DNA of 64,000 nt from Cedecea sp000277545 (lineage in GTDB: Bacteria > Pseudomonadota > Gammaproteobacteria > Enterobacterales > Enterobacteriaceae), in assembly GCA_050847315.1 (NCBI GenBank), contig CP193791.1, one strand, 5' to 3'. The position numbers and the translations under genes were made by a program. Shown piece by piece: positions 43,716 to 51,968 of the stretch; position 1 is the stretch's first letter, and every line of letters starts with the position of its first letter. The notes under the pieces are model-generated. The model did no database searches. It was not told where the DNA came from and was given only the letters and a program-made list of their open reading frames with translations.

Positions 43716-44387
43716 ATGGATATGCGTAATTTCCAACAATGTAGAGGGATGACGAAATCACCATCATGGACTTTTCTTGATGTCTTTCGCTGGAAAATAC
43801 TTCCCGAAAAATTCGGCGGCGGCAGATCTTATGTCCGAGATTTTAAAGATGCATGGGTCAAAAAAAATCGTACTCTTATCAGAGCTGCAGCGTTTCGCTA
43901 TAAACTTCCGCCAGAATTGCTCGCGGGTGTTTGCTGGATAGAGGTAGGCGGTGACCCAAATATCATAGATCGTTTTGCTTTTGAGGTTCGAGCCATAGAC
44001 TGGAGCGGGCCTGCGTATACCGACCGTTATTTCACAATAACCTCCCCTCCGGCTAAAACCTCGTTTGGATTTGTCAGTATGCAGTTGCGTACTGCCGCTC
44101 AAACTATGGGGCTGGATGCTGACACAATGAGCACATCAGAGCTTCGCTCCCTGTCTCAGTGCCTTGAAAAAGACACCTATAATATCAATCTTGCTGCTAT
44201 GCATTTACGCCAACTTGCCGACTATGACAGGTTACCCTCGCGGCTTAGTATGAATGATGTGAAAATTATTGGGGCGAGATATAACCGTGGTACGAGTCCG
44301 AGTTTGGAAAATATAAAAAAAGATACGCGATATGGTGATTTTATTGTCAAGCATTGGCAGCACTTTAACAGACTGGTTTTGCAGTAG
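43716..44387 (+). CDS. lytic-transglycosylase-fold protein without signal peptide
   Basis: A 223-residue protein with the order of motifs seen in SLT-type lytic transglycosylases. A catalytic-Glu candidate E76 lies in LLAGVCWIEVGGDPNI. A GxxQ-like segment SFGFVSMQLRTAAQTMGL (116-133) corresponds to the usual YGLMQ block. NINLAAMHLRQLADY (157-170) and IIGARYNRG (185-192) match the AYNxG end motif. The N terminus has no signal or membrane segment, so a peptidoglycan target would require another export route. The start follows GGAG by eight bases. The DNA is visibly richer in A and T than its flanks. Eight bases downstream begins a small membrane protein gene. Family membership is inferred from motifs; function unknown. 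Confidence 0.6.
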   Translation: MDMRNFQQCRGMTKSPSWTFLDVFRWKILPEKFGGGRSYVRDFKDAWVKKNRTLIRAAAFRYKLPPELLAGVCWIEVGGDPNIIDRFAFEVRAIDWSGPAYTDRYFTITSPPAKTSFGFVSMQLRTAAQTMGLDADTMSTSELRSLSQCLEKDTYNINLAAMHLRQLADYDRLPSRLSMNDVKIIGARYNRGTSPSLENIKKDTRYGDFIVKHWQHFNRLVLQ

Positions 44388-44395
44388 GGGGCAGA

Positions 44396-44683
44396 ATGAG
44401 AGTGTTTATTAGGGTTGTACTTGTTCTGTTTTATCTATTGTGTATGGTTGCGATGTATTTATCTATGGTTGATAAATATGATGTCATATATGATATGGAT
44501 TCGGCATTTCCCAGGGGGGTATTAGGTAATGGCAGCAATAATAATGCCGTTTTTTCAGGGGTAATATTACTCATTATATCTCTATCTCAGATGCTATTTT
44601 TTTACTTTGAGCAATCGAAGAAATGGAAATGGGCAGCGGCGATCATGACAGTATTGGCTTTCCTTTTTTTCTTTGCCAAATAA
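44396..44683 (+). CDS. small three-helix membrane protein paired with the transglycosylase-like gene
   Basis: A 95-residue, very hydrophobic product: helices at about 3-23, 52-72 and 76-94, and one loop (24-51) with the charged stretch DKYDVIYDMDS. The ribosome site GGGGGCAGA is close to the ATG, and the gene starts eight bases after the preceding stop, so the two are almost certainly cotranscribed. I do not recognise the family. An immunity or holin-like partner of the upstream enzyme is possible but unproven. A+T-rich codon use matches the partner and not the surrounding genes. Confidence 0.6.
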   Translation: MRVFIRVVLVLFYLLCMVAMYLSMVDKYDVIYDMDSAFPRGVLGNGSNNNAVFSGVILLIISLSQMLFFYFEQSKKWKWAAAIMTVLAFLFFFAK

Positions 44684-44707
44684 AGCTCATTTGGATTTTG
44701 GTAACCT

Positions 44708-44944
44708 TTAGCTGAATTTAGATTTCATGTTTATTCCGAGCCCACGCAGATGTTTTGATGTGTAGGTGATAGTTTGCGGTTCAGAGAACTTGGTGACATA
44801 GGGGGCGGCGTATCTTTGAAAATTTGTATCCAGGTTGCCCCAAATCTCACAGTTGCCCTTTCCCCGGCGATTGGCTAGTATCGGTCCAGCTTCTCGCAAG
44901 TCGTAAACGTTAACGTTATCCAACGTACATATTCTCCCCGGCAT
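44708..44944 (-). CDS. small ORF of unknown function
   Basis: A 78-codon frame, MPGRICTLDNVNVYDLREAG onward, lies alone on the reverse strand between the membrane-protein gene and the MFS gene and overlaps neither. It is hydrophilic and basic, with no signal or membrane segment and no recognised motif. The ribosome site is poor. It could be a real accessory gene, a remnant of a larger gene, or chance; I cannot decide. Confidence 0.3.
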   Translation of the reverse strand: MPGRICTLDNVNVYDLREAGPILANRRGKGNCEIWGNLDTNFQRYAAPYVTKFSEPQTITYTSKHLRGLGINMKSKFS

Positions 44945-44971
44945 TCGGGGTAATTGTACTTGGGTAAAATC

Positions 44972-46180
44972 ATGGCTCTATTCGCACCCCCCTTTGTTGC
45001 ATACCGCAAGCCCCACGTTCTGGGCTTTATCCTCTATTTCATCGTTGGCCTGGTCGACGGCGCGATTGTGCCGTTTTTCCCGCTGTGGGCGCAGCAGTCT
45101 GCCGCTATCCCGGTGGAGTTTATTGGCCTGCTGTTCGGCTGCTATGCCGGGGGCGAGCTGCTGGCTGCGCCGTTTATCGGCGGGATTGCCGATCGCGTGG
45201 GCAGAAGGCCCGTGTTGATTATTTCGGCGACCGGCGTTGGGGCGGGCTTTATCGCGCTGTTCTTTGCGCACGGCGTTTTTGCCGCCGCCGCTGTGCTGAT
45301 CGTTATTGGCCTGTTTGAATCGGTGCTGCATCCGACCATTTACACCGTGGTGGCGGACGCAACGCCAGCCTCGGAGCACCGCCGCCAGTTCAGCATCATG
45401 CGCGTGTGTTCCGGCGCGGGCGCGATTGCCGGGCCGCTGCTGGGCACGGTACTGGTGCAAGAGGGGCTGGGCTACGTTTTTCTGGCCGGAGGTTCGGGGA
45501 TGGTTGCGGGCGGCCTGATGCTGGCGATCTCTCTGGCGGAAACGCGTCCGCTGGCCGCTGGAATGGACGATGAGGCCGACGATGAAGAGGGGCTCAGCGC
45601 GCTGCTGCCCGCGTTCCGGGATCGCCGCCTGGCCGGGCTGCTGATTTGGGTGCTGCTGCTGGGCGTGGCCGGGAGCTGGGTGGAGGCCGTCATGCCGCTG
45701 TATGCCAGTAATCAGATGGGAATGAGCGCGGCCAGCATCGGTTATCTGTTCGCATTCGGGGCGGGGATTAACACGGTCGGCCAGCTGGCCTTAACGAAGC
45801 TGTTTGCCCGACGCTCTGCATTGTTTATCACGCTCAGCGCGGGTTTGGCGCTGATTGCTGCCTTTGTTTTGCTATTGGCACATCCACATGTCGTCACGCT
45901 GGTGATGGCGGTCTGCCTTTATTCTCTGTCGCAGATGATGACCGGCCCGCTGATCCCGACGGCGGTGAACAAGTTAGCCCCGGCGCGGCTGCGCGCGACC
46001 TACATGGCGGCACTTTCGGTGGTGAGCGATCTGCAGGGATCGGTGGGGCCGGCTACCGGCACGGCATTGTTCGCGCTGGCGTTTACGTTGCCGTGGGCAG
46101 TGGGCATTCCGCTGGTTGGGCTGGCGGTGACCGGACTAGGGCTGACGCTCGCCGCCGGGGAAAAATCGGCTACTCGTTAA
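44972..46180 (+). CDS. MFS transporter, DHA1 (12-helix) type
   Basis: A 402-residue inner-membrane transporter with twelve predicted helices. Motif A GGIADRVGRRPV lies between helices 2 and 3, and the TetA/MdtG-like pattern is in ESVLHPTIYTVVADATPASE. The acidic central loop DDEADDEEGLSALLPAF joins the two halves. The ATG at MALFAPPFVAYRKPHV was chosen; a TTG six codons upstream is also open. Substrate unknown. The stop overlaps the convergent selU by 11 bases. Confidence 0.87.
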   Translation: MALFAPPFVAYRKPHVLGFILYFIVGLVDGAIVPFFPLWAQQSAAIPVEFIGLLFGCYAGGELLAAPFIGGIADRVGRRPVLIISATGVGAGFIALFFAHGVFAAAAVLIVIGLFESVLHPTIYTVVADATPASEHRRQFSIMRVCSGAGAIAGPLLGTVLVQEGLGYVFLAGGSGMVAGGLMLAISLAETRPLAAGMDDEADDEEGLSALLPAFRDRRLAGLLIWVLLLGVAGSWVEAVMPLYASNQMGMSAASIGYLFAFGAGINTVGQLALTKLFARRSALFITLSAGLALIAAFVLLLAHPHVVTLVMAVCLYSLSQMMTGPLIPTAVNKLAPARLRATYMAALSVVSDLQGSVGPATGTALFALAFTLPWAVGIPLVGLAVTGLGLTLAAGEKSATR

Positions 46181-47267
46181 CGCTGCGCAGCCAGGCTTCG
46201 ACCTGCTGGTAATCCCCCCGGAAGACGATCTGGTCGGCCTTCTGGCTGAGCTGATAGCGATACATCGGGTCGTAATACTCTTTCAGCAGCGGCGACAGCC
46301 AGGCCAGATGGCCTTCGCAGGAGCCGGTTTTCCTCTGGGTTAACAAGGCTTCGTCCAGCTTGGCGGTGAACTGCTGGAAGCGTTCCATGCCCAGGCGGCG
46401 GCGGATGGCAAACAGACCGTGGTGCAGATACTCGGCGTAATCGCGCCACGCGGTTTCTTCCTCGCTGACGGATAAAAACGCCTCGCTCATCTGCCGGAAG
46501 TATTCGTGTTGGAGGCGCTCCAGCCGCAGCTCGAACGGATCCTCGATGGCCACAATCGGCGAGCGCAGCATCTGTTCCCTGAAGGCTTCGGGGATATGGC
46601 GGGAGCCAATCATCCGGCCTTCATCCTCTACAACCAGTGTTTTCAATTCGGTCGGGCTGATTTTGAGCAGAGTGACGGCGAGATTGTTTTCGAAGCTGGC
46701 CTGAGAAGGCTGGGCGACAATCGTGCGGCCAAACGACGAGCCGCGATGGTGCGCCAGCCCTTCGAGGTCAACGCCCCTTGGCAGGGAGCGGATCAGGATG
46801 GTTTTGCCGCAGCCTGTGTTGCCGCTGACGATAATCATCGGCGACTGAGAACGGGTGTCGATTACCTGCATGGCATGCTGGCGCAGGGCTTTGTAGCCGC
46901 CGGTGACCAGCGGGTACTCGAGGCCGTTTTCCCGCAGCCACTGCTGCACGATGTGGCTACGCATTCCGCCTCTGGCACAGCATAAATAGCCTTCCGGCTG
47001 CTGGCGGCAGCTTTCCAGCCAGCGTTCGATTCGGCTGGCTTTTCGCTCGCCGCTGACCAGCCGGTGCCCCAGTTCGACAGCGGCCTGTTGGCCCTGCTGC
47101 TTATAGCACGTCCCGACCTGAGCGCGTTCATCGTCCAGCATCAGTGGTAGGTTATGCGCGGCGGGCATTGAACCCTGAGCGAACTCTACCGGGGCGCGAA
47201 CGTCAATCAGCGGGATGTCGTTGAGCAGCAGGCGATCGTAGTCCTGCGTGTTGGGGCGTTTTTCCAT
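46170..47267 (-). CDS. selU: SelU (MnmH/YbbB), tRNA 2-selenouridine synthase
   Basis: Converts 2-thiouridine at tRNA position 34 to 2-selenouridine via a geranylated intermediate, using selenophosphate. It has 365 residues (E. coli 364). The N-terminal rhodanese domain (about 10-125) contains the essential Cys97 in LCCARGGMRSHIV. The C-terminal P-loop domain begins with GNTGCGKT (149-156). In E. coli the allantoin/glyoxylate cluster separates this gene from purK; here only 125 bases lie between them. Confidence 0.96.
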   Translation of the reverse strand: MEKRPNTQDYDRLLLNDIPLIDVRAPVEFAQGSMPAAHNLPLMLDDERAQVGTCYKQQGQQAAVELGHRLVSGERKASRIERWLESCRQQPEGYLCCARGGMRSHIVQQWLRENGLEYPLVTGGYKALRQHAMQVIDTRSQSPMIIVSGNTGCGKTILIRSLPRGVDLEGLAHHRGSSFGRTIVAQPSQASFENNLAVTLLKISPTELKTLVVEDEGRMIGSRHIPEAFREQMLRSPIVAIEDPFELRLERLQHEYFRQMSEAFLSVSEEETAWRDYAEYLHHGLFAIRRRLGMERFQQFTAKLDEALLTQRKTGSCEGHLAWLSPLLKEYYDPMYRYQLSQKADQIVFRGDYQQVEAWLRSVNE

Positions 47268-47348
47268 GGCATAACCTTAGTCTGAAGCGGCGAAACGGGG
47301 GGATTGTGCGCTTCTGGTCAGGCAAAGGAAAGGGGAAGGGGGAAATGG

Positions 47349-47380
47349 TCTGACCCTCTAAAGTCAAACAGAGGGTCAGA
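47349..47380. terminator. hairpin after purK
   Basis: TCTGACCCTCT (47349-47359) pairs perfectly with AGAGGGTCAGA (47370-47380) over 11 bases, just past the purK stop on the reverse strand. There is no clear T run in that direction, so its terminator role is tentative. Confidence 0.55.
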
Positions 47381-47392
47381 CGAGATGCGGTT

Positions 47393-48463
47393 TTACTTCA
47401 CCAGTTTGCTCTGCGCCCAGGCAATGCCGCTGGCGTATTCGGCCGGGAGCAGGGGAACCAGGGCTTCCAGCGAGGCGCTCAGGCGGCCGGTGTCGCTGTC
47501 GTTCAGGTTGAGGTGCCCGACTTTACGACCCGGACGAACTTCTTTGTCGTACCAGTGCAAATGCACCAGCGGCAGCTTCAGCCAGGCATAGTTCAGATCG
47601 GTGCCGATCAGGTTCACCATCACCGACGGCGCATTAACGACAGGCTGCGGCAGCGGTAAATCTACGATGGCGCGCAGGTGCAGCTCGAACTGGCTGATGG
47701 AGGCGCCGTTTTGCGTCCAGTGGCCGCTGTTGTGCACGCGCGGGGCCAGCTCGTTGATCAGCAGGCCGGCTGGCGTGACGAAGCACTCCATCGCCATCAC
47801 GCCGACGTAGCCCAGCTCGTTCATGATGGCGGTGAGCATGGTTTCGGCCTGGCGCTGCTGTTCGGCATTGGCCTGCGGGAAGGCAACGCTGGTGCGCAGA
47901 ATGCCGTCCTGGTGCAGGTTGTGGGTCAGCGGGTAGAACACCGTGCTGCCGTCGTGGCCGCGCGCGCCTACCAGAGAAACTTCGCCGGAGAAGTTAATGC
48001 CCTGCTCGACGATGCATTCGCCGTAGCACTCTTCCGGTAACTGGTCGGTTTCATCGGCACGTAAGCGCCACTGGCCGCGGCCATCGTAGCCGCCCACGCG
48101 GCGCTTCACGATAGCCAGAGAACCCAGCTGACTGAACACGTCCTGCCATTCATGGCTGCCGGAGAGCAACTGCCACGGCGCAGTGGCCAGGCCGAGCTTA
48201 TCGAACAGCTGCTTTTGCGTCAGGCGGTCGGCGATGATCGGGAAGATATCGCGGTTAACGAAGGCGTTATGGCGCGCCAGTTCGCGGGTGAGCGCGGTTT
48301 CTGGCCAGCGCTCAATCTCGGCGGTGATCACGCTTTGGGCGAATGGTACGGCTTCCGGCTCGGCGTCCAGGCCGACAGGGTAAACGGCGATGCCCAGCGG
48401 CTCACCGGCCTGGCGGAGCATGCGCCCCAGCTGGCCGTTACCTAAGACACAAACGCGCTTCAT
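47393..48463 (-). CDS. purK: PurK, N5-carboxyaminoimidazole ribonucleotide synthetase
   Basis: ATP-grasp enzyme that carboxylates AIR with bicarbonate to N5-CAIR in purine synthesis. It has 356 residues (E. coli 355). The N-terminal motif CVLGNGQLGRML, the ATP-grasp lid region IVKRRVGGYDGRGQW and the metal-binding block AMECFVTPAGLLINELAPRVHNSGHW are all present. The start overlaps the purE stop by four bases (ATGA), so translation is coupled. The purEK operon is under PurR control by the box before purE. Confidence 0.97.
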   Translation of the reverse strand: MKRVCVLGNGQLGRMLRQAGEPLGIAVYPVGLDAEPEAVPFAQSVITAEIERWPETALTRELARHNAFVNRDIFPIIADRLTQKQLFDKLGLATAPWQLLSGSHEWQDVFSQLGSLAIVKRRVGGYDGRGQWRLRADETDQLPEECYGECIVEQGINFSGEVSLVGARGHDGSTVFYPLTHNLHQDGILRTSVAFPQANAEQQRQAETMLTAIMNELGYVGVMAMECFVTPAGLLINELAPRVHNSGHWTQNGASISQFELHLRAIVDLPLPQPVVNAPSVMVNLIGTDLNYAWLKLPLVHLHWYDKEVRPGRKVGHLNLNDSDTGRLSASLEALVPLLPAEYASGIAWAQSKLVK

Positions 48464-48969
48464 GCTTCACTCCGTGGATCCGGATTATCCAGCACTTCGT
48501 CGGTCTGGGTTTGACGCCAGGTCGCCAGGCGCTGGCTCAGGTCTGCGTCATGCAGGGCCAGGATCTGCGCGGCCAGCAGGGCGGCGTTGGCGGCTCCGGC
48601 TTTACCGATGGCCAGCGTGCCGACAGGAATGCCGCGCGGCATCTGGACGATAGAATAAAGGCTGTCCACGCCGCTCAGAGCAGCGCTTTGAACCGGCACA
48701 CCCAGCACCGGGACCAGGGTTTTCGCGGCCAGCATACCCGGCAGGTGCGCTGCGCCACCGGCTCCGGCGATGATAACCTGGTAGCCATTGGCTTTGGCCT
48801 GCTCGGCAAAGCTGAAAAGCTTGTCCGGCGTGCGGTGGGCGGAGACGACTTCGACATGGTGAGGGACATTCAGGGCGGTAAGGATTTCAGCGGCGAACTG
48901 CATGGTGGCCCAGTCACTTTTGGAACCCATAACAATGGCGATACGCGCCGGGGTGTGCTCAGAAGACAT
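48460..48969 (-). CDS. purE: PurE, N5-CAIR mutase
   Basis: Moves the carboxylate of N5-CAIR to give CAIR, directly after PurK. The start MSSEHTPARIAIVMGSKSDW gives 169 residues, the E. coli length; an ATG three codons upstream is unsupported. Class I PurE motifs are present: GSKSDW (substrate phosphate), SAHRTP with the catalytic His, and GAGGAAHLPGM. It is an octameric cytosolic enzyme. First gene of purEK. Confidence 0.97.
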   Translation of the reverse strand: MSSEHTPARIAIVMGSKSDWATMQFAAEILTALNVPHHVEVVSAHRTPDKLFSFAEQAKANGYQVIIAGAGGAAHLPGMLAAKTLVPVLGVPVQSAALSGVDSLYSIVQMPRGIPVGTLAIGKAGAANAALLAAQILALHDADLSQRLATWRQTQTDEVLDNPDPRSEA

Positions 48970-49059
48970 GCGTCTCAAAACTCCTGTGGGTGTGCAGACA
49001 TCATCGGGCGACGGGCGCCCGTATCAGAAGGGCTCAGAGAATAGCACGAACTCCGGGCA

Positions 49060-49075
49060 AGGAAAACGGTTGCGT
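49060..49075. promoter_or_regulatory. PurR operator upstream of purE
   Basis: AGGAAAACGGTTGCGT, whose complement begins ACGCAACCG, matches the E. coli purEK PurR box and lies about 90 bases before the purE start. It implies repression by PurR with hypoxanthine or guanine. Confidence 0.82.
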
Positions 49076-49109
49076 GGTTAACGAATCGGCAAAAAAGCGG
49101 GCTTTTAGG

Positions 49110-49832
49110 TCAGAAAGGAAAATGAATCAGCTCGACGTTTTCCGGCGTGACTTTGATCATCGACCCTTCTTTATGCCACGCGCCTAACACGCAGCGGAAA
49201 GCGGGTTGCCCGTTAGCCTCAAGTTCGTGAATAGCCGGACGATGGGTATGCCCATGAATCAGCCATTGAACGTTGTGGCGGGTAAGAGTGTCGACCACCG
49301 CCTGCGGGTTCACATCCATGATCTCCAGCGATTTCATATTATTCGCCGCCTGGCTGTCGGCGCGCATGCGGTCGGCAATACGCTGGCGAATAAACAGCGG
49401 CAGGGCGAGATAGAGCTTCTGCAGCCACGGCTGATGAACCTTGCGGCGAAATGCCTGATAGCCTTCGTCGTCGGTACACAGCGTATCGCCGTGCATGATC
49501 AGGATTTTGCGGCCATAAACATCGAGGAGCTTTTCTTCCGGCAGCAGCGTCATGCCGCTGGCTTTGGCGTAGCGCTTGCCGAGTAAAAAGTCCCGGTTGC
49601 CGTGAATGAAATAGCAGGGAATGCCGGTATCAACCACCGCTTTAATGGCCGCGGCGATTTGCTGGTAGAGCGGCTCCGGCGCGTCGTCGCCAATCCAGGC
49701 TTCGAACAGATCGCCAAGAATATAGAGCGCATCCGCCTGGCGGGCTTCACCGGCTAAGAAACGCAGAAAACCGGCGGTGATCGCCGGTTCTTCTGGGCAG
49801 AGGTGTAAATCTGCAATAAACAGCGTCGACAT
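49110..49832 (-). CDS. lpxH: LpxH, UDP-2,3-diacylglucosamine diphosphatase
   Basis: Peripheral membrane enzyme that cleaves UDP-2,3-diacylglucosamine to lipid X and UMP in lipid A synthesis; essential. It has 240 residues as in E. coli. The dimetal phosphoesterase ligands are visible: D8 and H10 (ADLHLCPEE), GDLFEAWIGDD, HGNRDF and the C-terminal HGHTHRP. Its ATG overlaps the ppiB stop (TAATG), so it is coupled to ppiB. Confidence 0.97.
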   Translation of the reverse strand: MSTLFIADLHLCPEEPAITAGFLRFLAGEARQADALYILGDLFEAWIGDDAPEPLYQQIAAAIKAVVDTGIPCYFIHGNRDFLLGKRYAKASGMTLLPEEKLLDVYGRKILIMHGDTLCTDDEGYQAFRRKVHQPWLQKLYLALPLFIRQRIADRMRADSQAANNMKSLEIMDVNPQAVVDTLTRHNVQWLIHGHTHRPAIHELEANGQPAFRCVLGAWHKEGSMIKVTPENVELIHFPF

Positions 49833-50326
49833 TATTCGCTGACGGTCACGCTTTCGATAATAACGTCTTCTTTCGGTACATCCTGGTGCATACCGCTGCG
49901 GCCGGTGGAAACGGCTTTGATTTTCTCAACCACGTCCATCCCTTCAACCACTTCTGCGAACACGCAGTAGCCCCAACCCTGCAGGCTTTCGCCGCTGAAG
50001 TTCAGGAAGTCGTTGTCGGCCACGTTGATGAAGAACTGTGCGGTAGCAGAGTGCGGAGCCTGGGTACGAGCCATTGCCAGCGTACCACGGGTGTTTTTCA
50101 GGCCGTTATTCGCTTCGTTCTGAATGGTGTCTTTGGTCGCTTTCTGCTTCATACCCGGTTCGAAACCGCCGCCCTGGATCATAAAGCCGTTGATCACACG
50201 GTGGAAAATGGTGTTGTTGTAGAAGCCTTCGCGGCAGTAGTCCAGGAAGTTTTTAACGGTAACAGGCGCTTTATCATCAAAAGTTTTGATGACGATGTCG
50301 CCGTGATTAGTGTGAAAAGTAACCAT
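49832..50326 (-). CDS. ppiB: PpiB, cytoplasmic cyclophilin-type peptidyl-prolyl isomerase
   Basis: Catalyses cis-trans isomerisation of prolyl bonds. It has 164 residues as in E. coli, without a signal peptide. It has the cyclophilin core FHRVINGFMIQGGGFEPGM (active-site Arg in FHRV) and TAQFFINVADNDFLNF. The start MVTFHTNHGDIVIKTFDDKA matches the family. First gene of ppiB-lpxH, divergent from cysS. Confidence 0.97.
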   Translation of the reverse strand: MVTFHTNHGDIVIKTFDDKAPVTVKNFLDYCREGFYNNTIFHRVINGFMIQGGGFEPGMKQKATKDTIQNEANNGLKNTRGTLAMARTQAPHSATAQFFINVADNDFLNFSGESLQGWGYCVFAEVVEGMDVVEKIKAVSTGRSGMHQDVPKEDVIIESVTVSE

Positions 50327-50501
50327 GCTTGCATCCTATGAGTGTCAGAGAGTACGGCGGCAAACGGTGCCGTCGTACCAGCACGCTGTTATAGCATAAC
50401 GCTACATCATAGTCAGTAATGCAAAGCAGACTGCCGTCGGGGAAAATAATCGGGTAAGATAACCGGGAGTATTCTTCCACACGCTTACATGGAATCCCCT
50501 G

Positions 50502-51887
50502 ATGTTAAAAATATTTAATACACTGACTCGCCAAAAAGAGGAATTCAAACCTATTCATGCCGGAAAGGTAGGCATGTACGTGTGTGGTATCACCGTTTAC
50601 GATCTCTGTCATATCGGCCATGGCCGTACTTTTGTTGCGTTTGACGTGGTGGCGCGCTACCTGCGTTCCCTCGGCTATGAGCTGAACTACGTGCGTAACA
50701 TCACCGACATCGACGATAAAATCATTAAGCGCGCCCATGAAAATGGCGAAGACTTTGTGGCGCTGGTCGACCGCATGGTCGTCGAAATGCACAAAGATTT
50801 CGACGCGCTGAACATTTCACGCCCGAACAGCGAGCCGCGTGCGACCAAACACATTCCGGAAATCATCGAAATTGTTGAACAGCTGCTGGCCCGCGATCAC
50901 GCCTATGTTGCGGAAAACGGCGATGTGATGTTCTCGGTGCTGACCGACCCGAATTATGGCCTGCTGTCTCGCCAGGATCTGGATCAGCTTCAGGCGGGTG
51001 CACGCGTGGACGTGGTTGACGTTAAGCGTAACCCAATGGACTTCGTGCTGTGGAAAATGTCCAAGCCAGGCGAGCCTGCGTGGACTTCTCCGTGGGGCGA
51101 AGGCCGCCCGGGCTGGCATATCGAATGTTCCGCCATGAACTGCAAAGAGCTGGGCAACCACTTTGATATTCACGGCGGCGGCTCCGATCTGATGTTCCCG
51201 CACCACGAGAACGAAATCGCGCAGTCTACCTGTGCCCACGACGGCGAGTACGTCAACACCTGGATGCACTCCGGGATGGTGATGGTTGACCGCGAGAAGA
51301 TGTCCAAATCCCTGGGTAACTTCTTTACCGTGCGTGACGTGCTGAAGTATTACGACGCGGAAACCGTGCGTTACTTCCTGATGTCCGGCCACTACCGCAG
51401 CCAGCTCAACTACAGTGAAGAGAACCTGAAACAGGCTCGCTCGGCGCTGGAGCGTCTGTACACCTCGCTGCGTGGGACCGACAGTAGCGTGGCGCCAGCC
51501 GGGGGCGAAGCCTTCGAAGCCCGCTTCCGCGAAGCGATGGACGATGACTTCAACACCCCGGAAGCCTACTCCGTGCTGTTCGATATGGCCCGCGAAGTGA
51601 ACCGTCTTAAAGCGGAAGATCTTGCGGCGGCAAACGGACTGGCGGCGGCGCTGCGTAAGCTCTCCGCAATTCTGGGCCTGCTGGAGCAGGATCCGGAGCA
51701 GTTCCTGCAGGGCGGCGCGCAGGCGGACGACGGCGAAGTGGCGGAAATCGAAGCGCTGATCAAGCAGCGTAACGATGCGCGTCAGTCGAAAGACTGGGCG
51801 CTGGCGGACCAGGCGCGTGACCGTCTGAACGAGATGGGCATTGTGCTGGAAGATGGCGCGGGCGGCACAACCTGGCGTCGTAAGTAA
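50502..51887 (+). CDS. cysS: CysS, cysteinyl-tRNA synthetase
   Basis: Class I aminoacyl-tRNA synthetase of 461 residues, as in E. coli. The HIGH motif is at 37-40 (CHIGHGRT) and KMSKS follows VDREKMSKSLGN. Zinc ligands include C28 and the downstream Cys/His/Glu set in HIECSAMNC and HHENE. The anticodon-binding C-terminal domain is complete, ending GTTWRRK. Codons 12-15 contain an 11-base stretch (50535-50545) complementary to the ChiX seed. A bidirectional terminator follows. The E. coli neighbours ybcI, ybcJ and folD are not here. Confidence 0.98.
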   Translation: MLKIFNTLTRQKEEFKPIHAGKVGMYVCGITVYDLCHIGHGRTFVAFDVVARYLRSLGYELNYVRNITDIDDKIIKRAHENGEDFVALVDRMVVEMHKDFDALNISRPNSEPRATKHIPEIIEIVEQLLARDHAYVAENGDVMFSVLTDPNYGLLSRQDLDQLQAGARVDVVDVKRNPMDFVLWKMSKPGEPAWTSPWGEGRPGWHIECSAMNCKELGNHFDIHGGGSDLMFPHHENEIAQSTCAHDGEYVNTWMHSGMVMVDREKMSKSLGNFFTVRDVLKYYDAETVRYFLMSGHYRSQLNYSEENLKQARSALERLYTSLRGTDSSVAPAGGEAFEARFREAMDDDFNTPEAYSVLFDMAREVNRLKAEDLAAANGLAAALRKLSAILGLLEQDPEQFLQGGAQADDGEVAEIEALIKQRNDARQSKDWALADQARDRLNEMGIVLEDGAGGTTWRRK

Positions 51888-51900
51888 CATTTAGAACGTG

Positions 51901-51929
51901 AAAAAGCGGCTCAATGAGCCGCTTTTTTT
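51901..51929. terminator. bidirectional terminator between cysS and ahpF
   Basis: AGCGGCTC (51905-51912), loop AAT, GAGCCGCT (51916-51923), with five A on the left and seven T on the right. It can stop transcripts from both converging genes. Confidence 0.92.
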
Positions 51930-51968
51930 ATGGCTGGCCGCTGTGGCGCGGCCATATTGGCAGGTACT

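Noticed and set aside
50817..51890. 357-codon reverse-strand frame opposite cysS
   Set aside because: Shadow of cysS; the protein-like appearance comes from GC-rich third positions.
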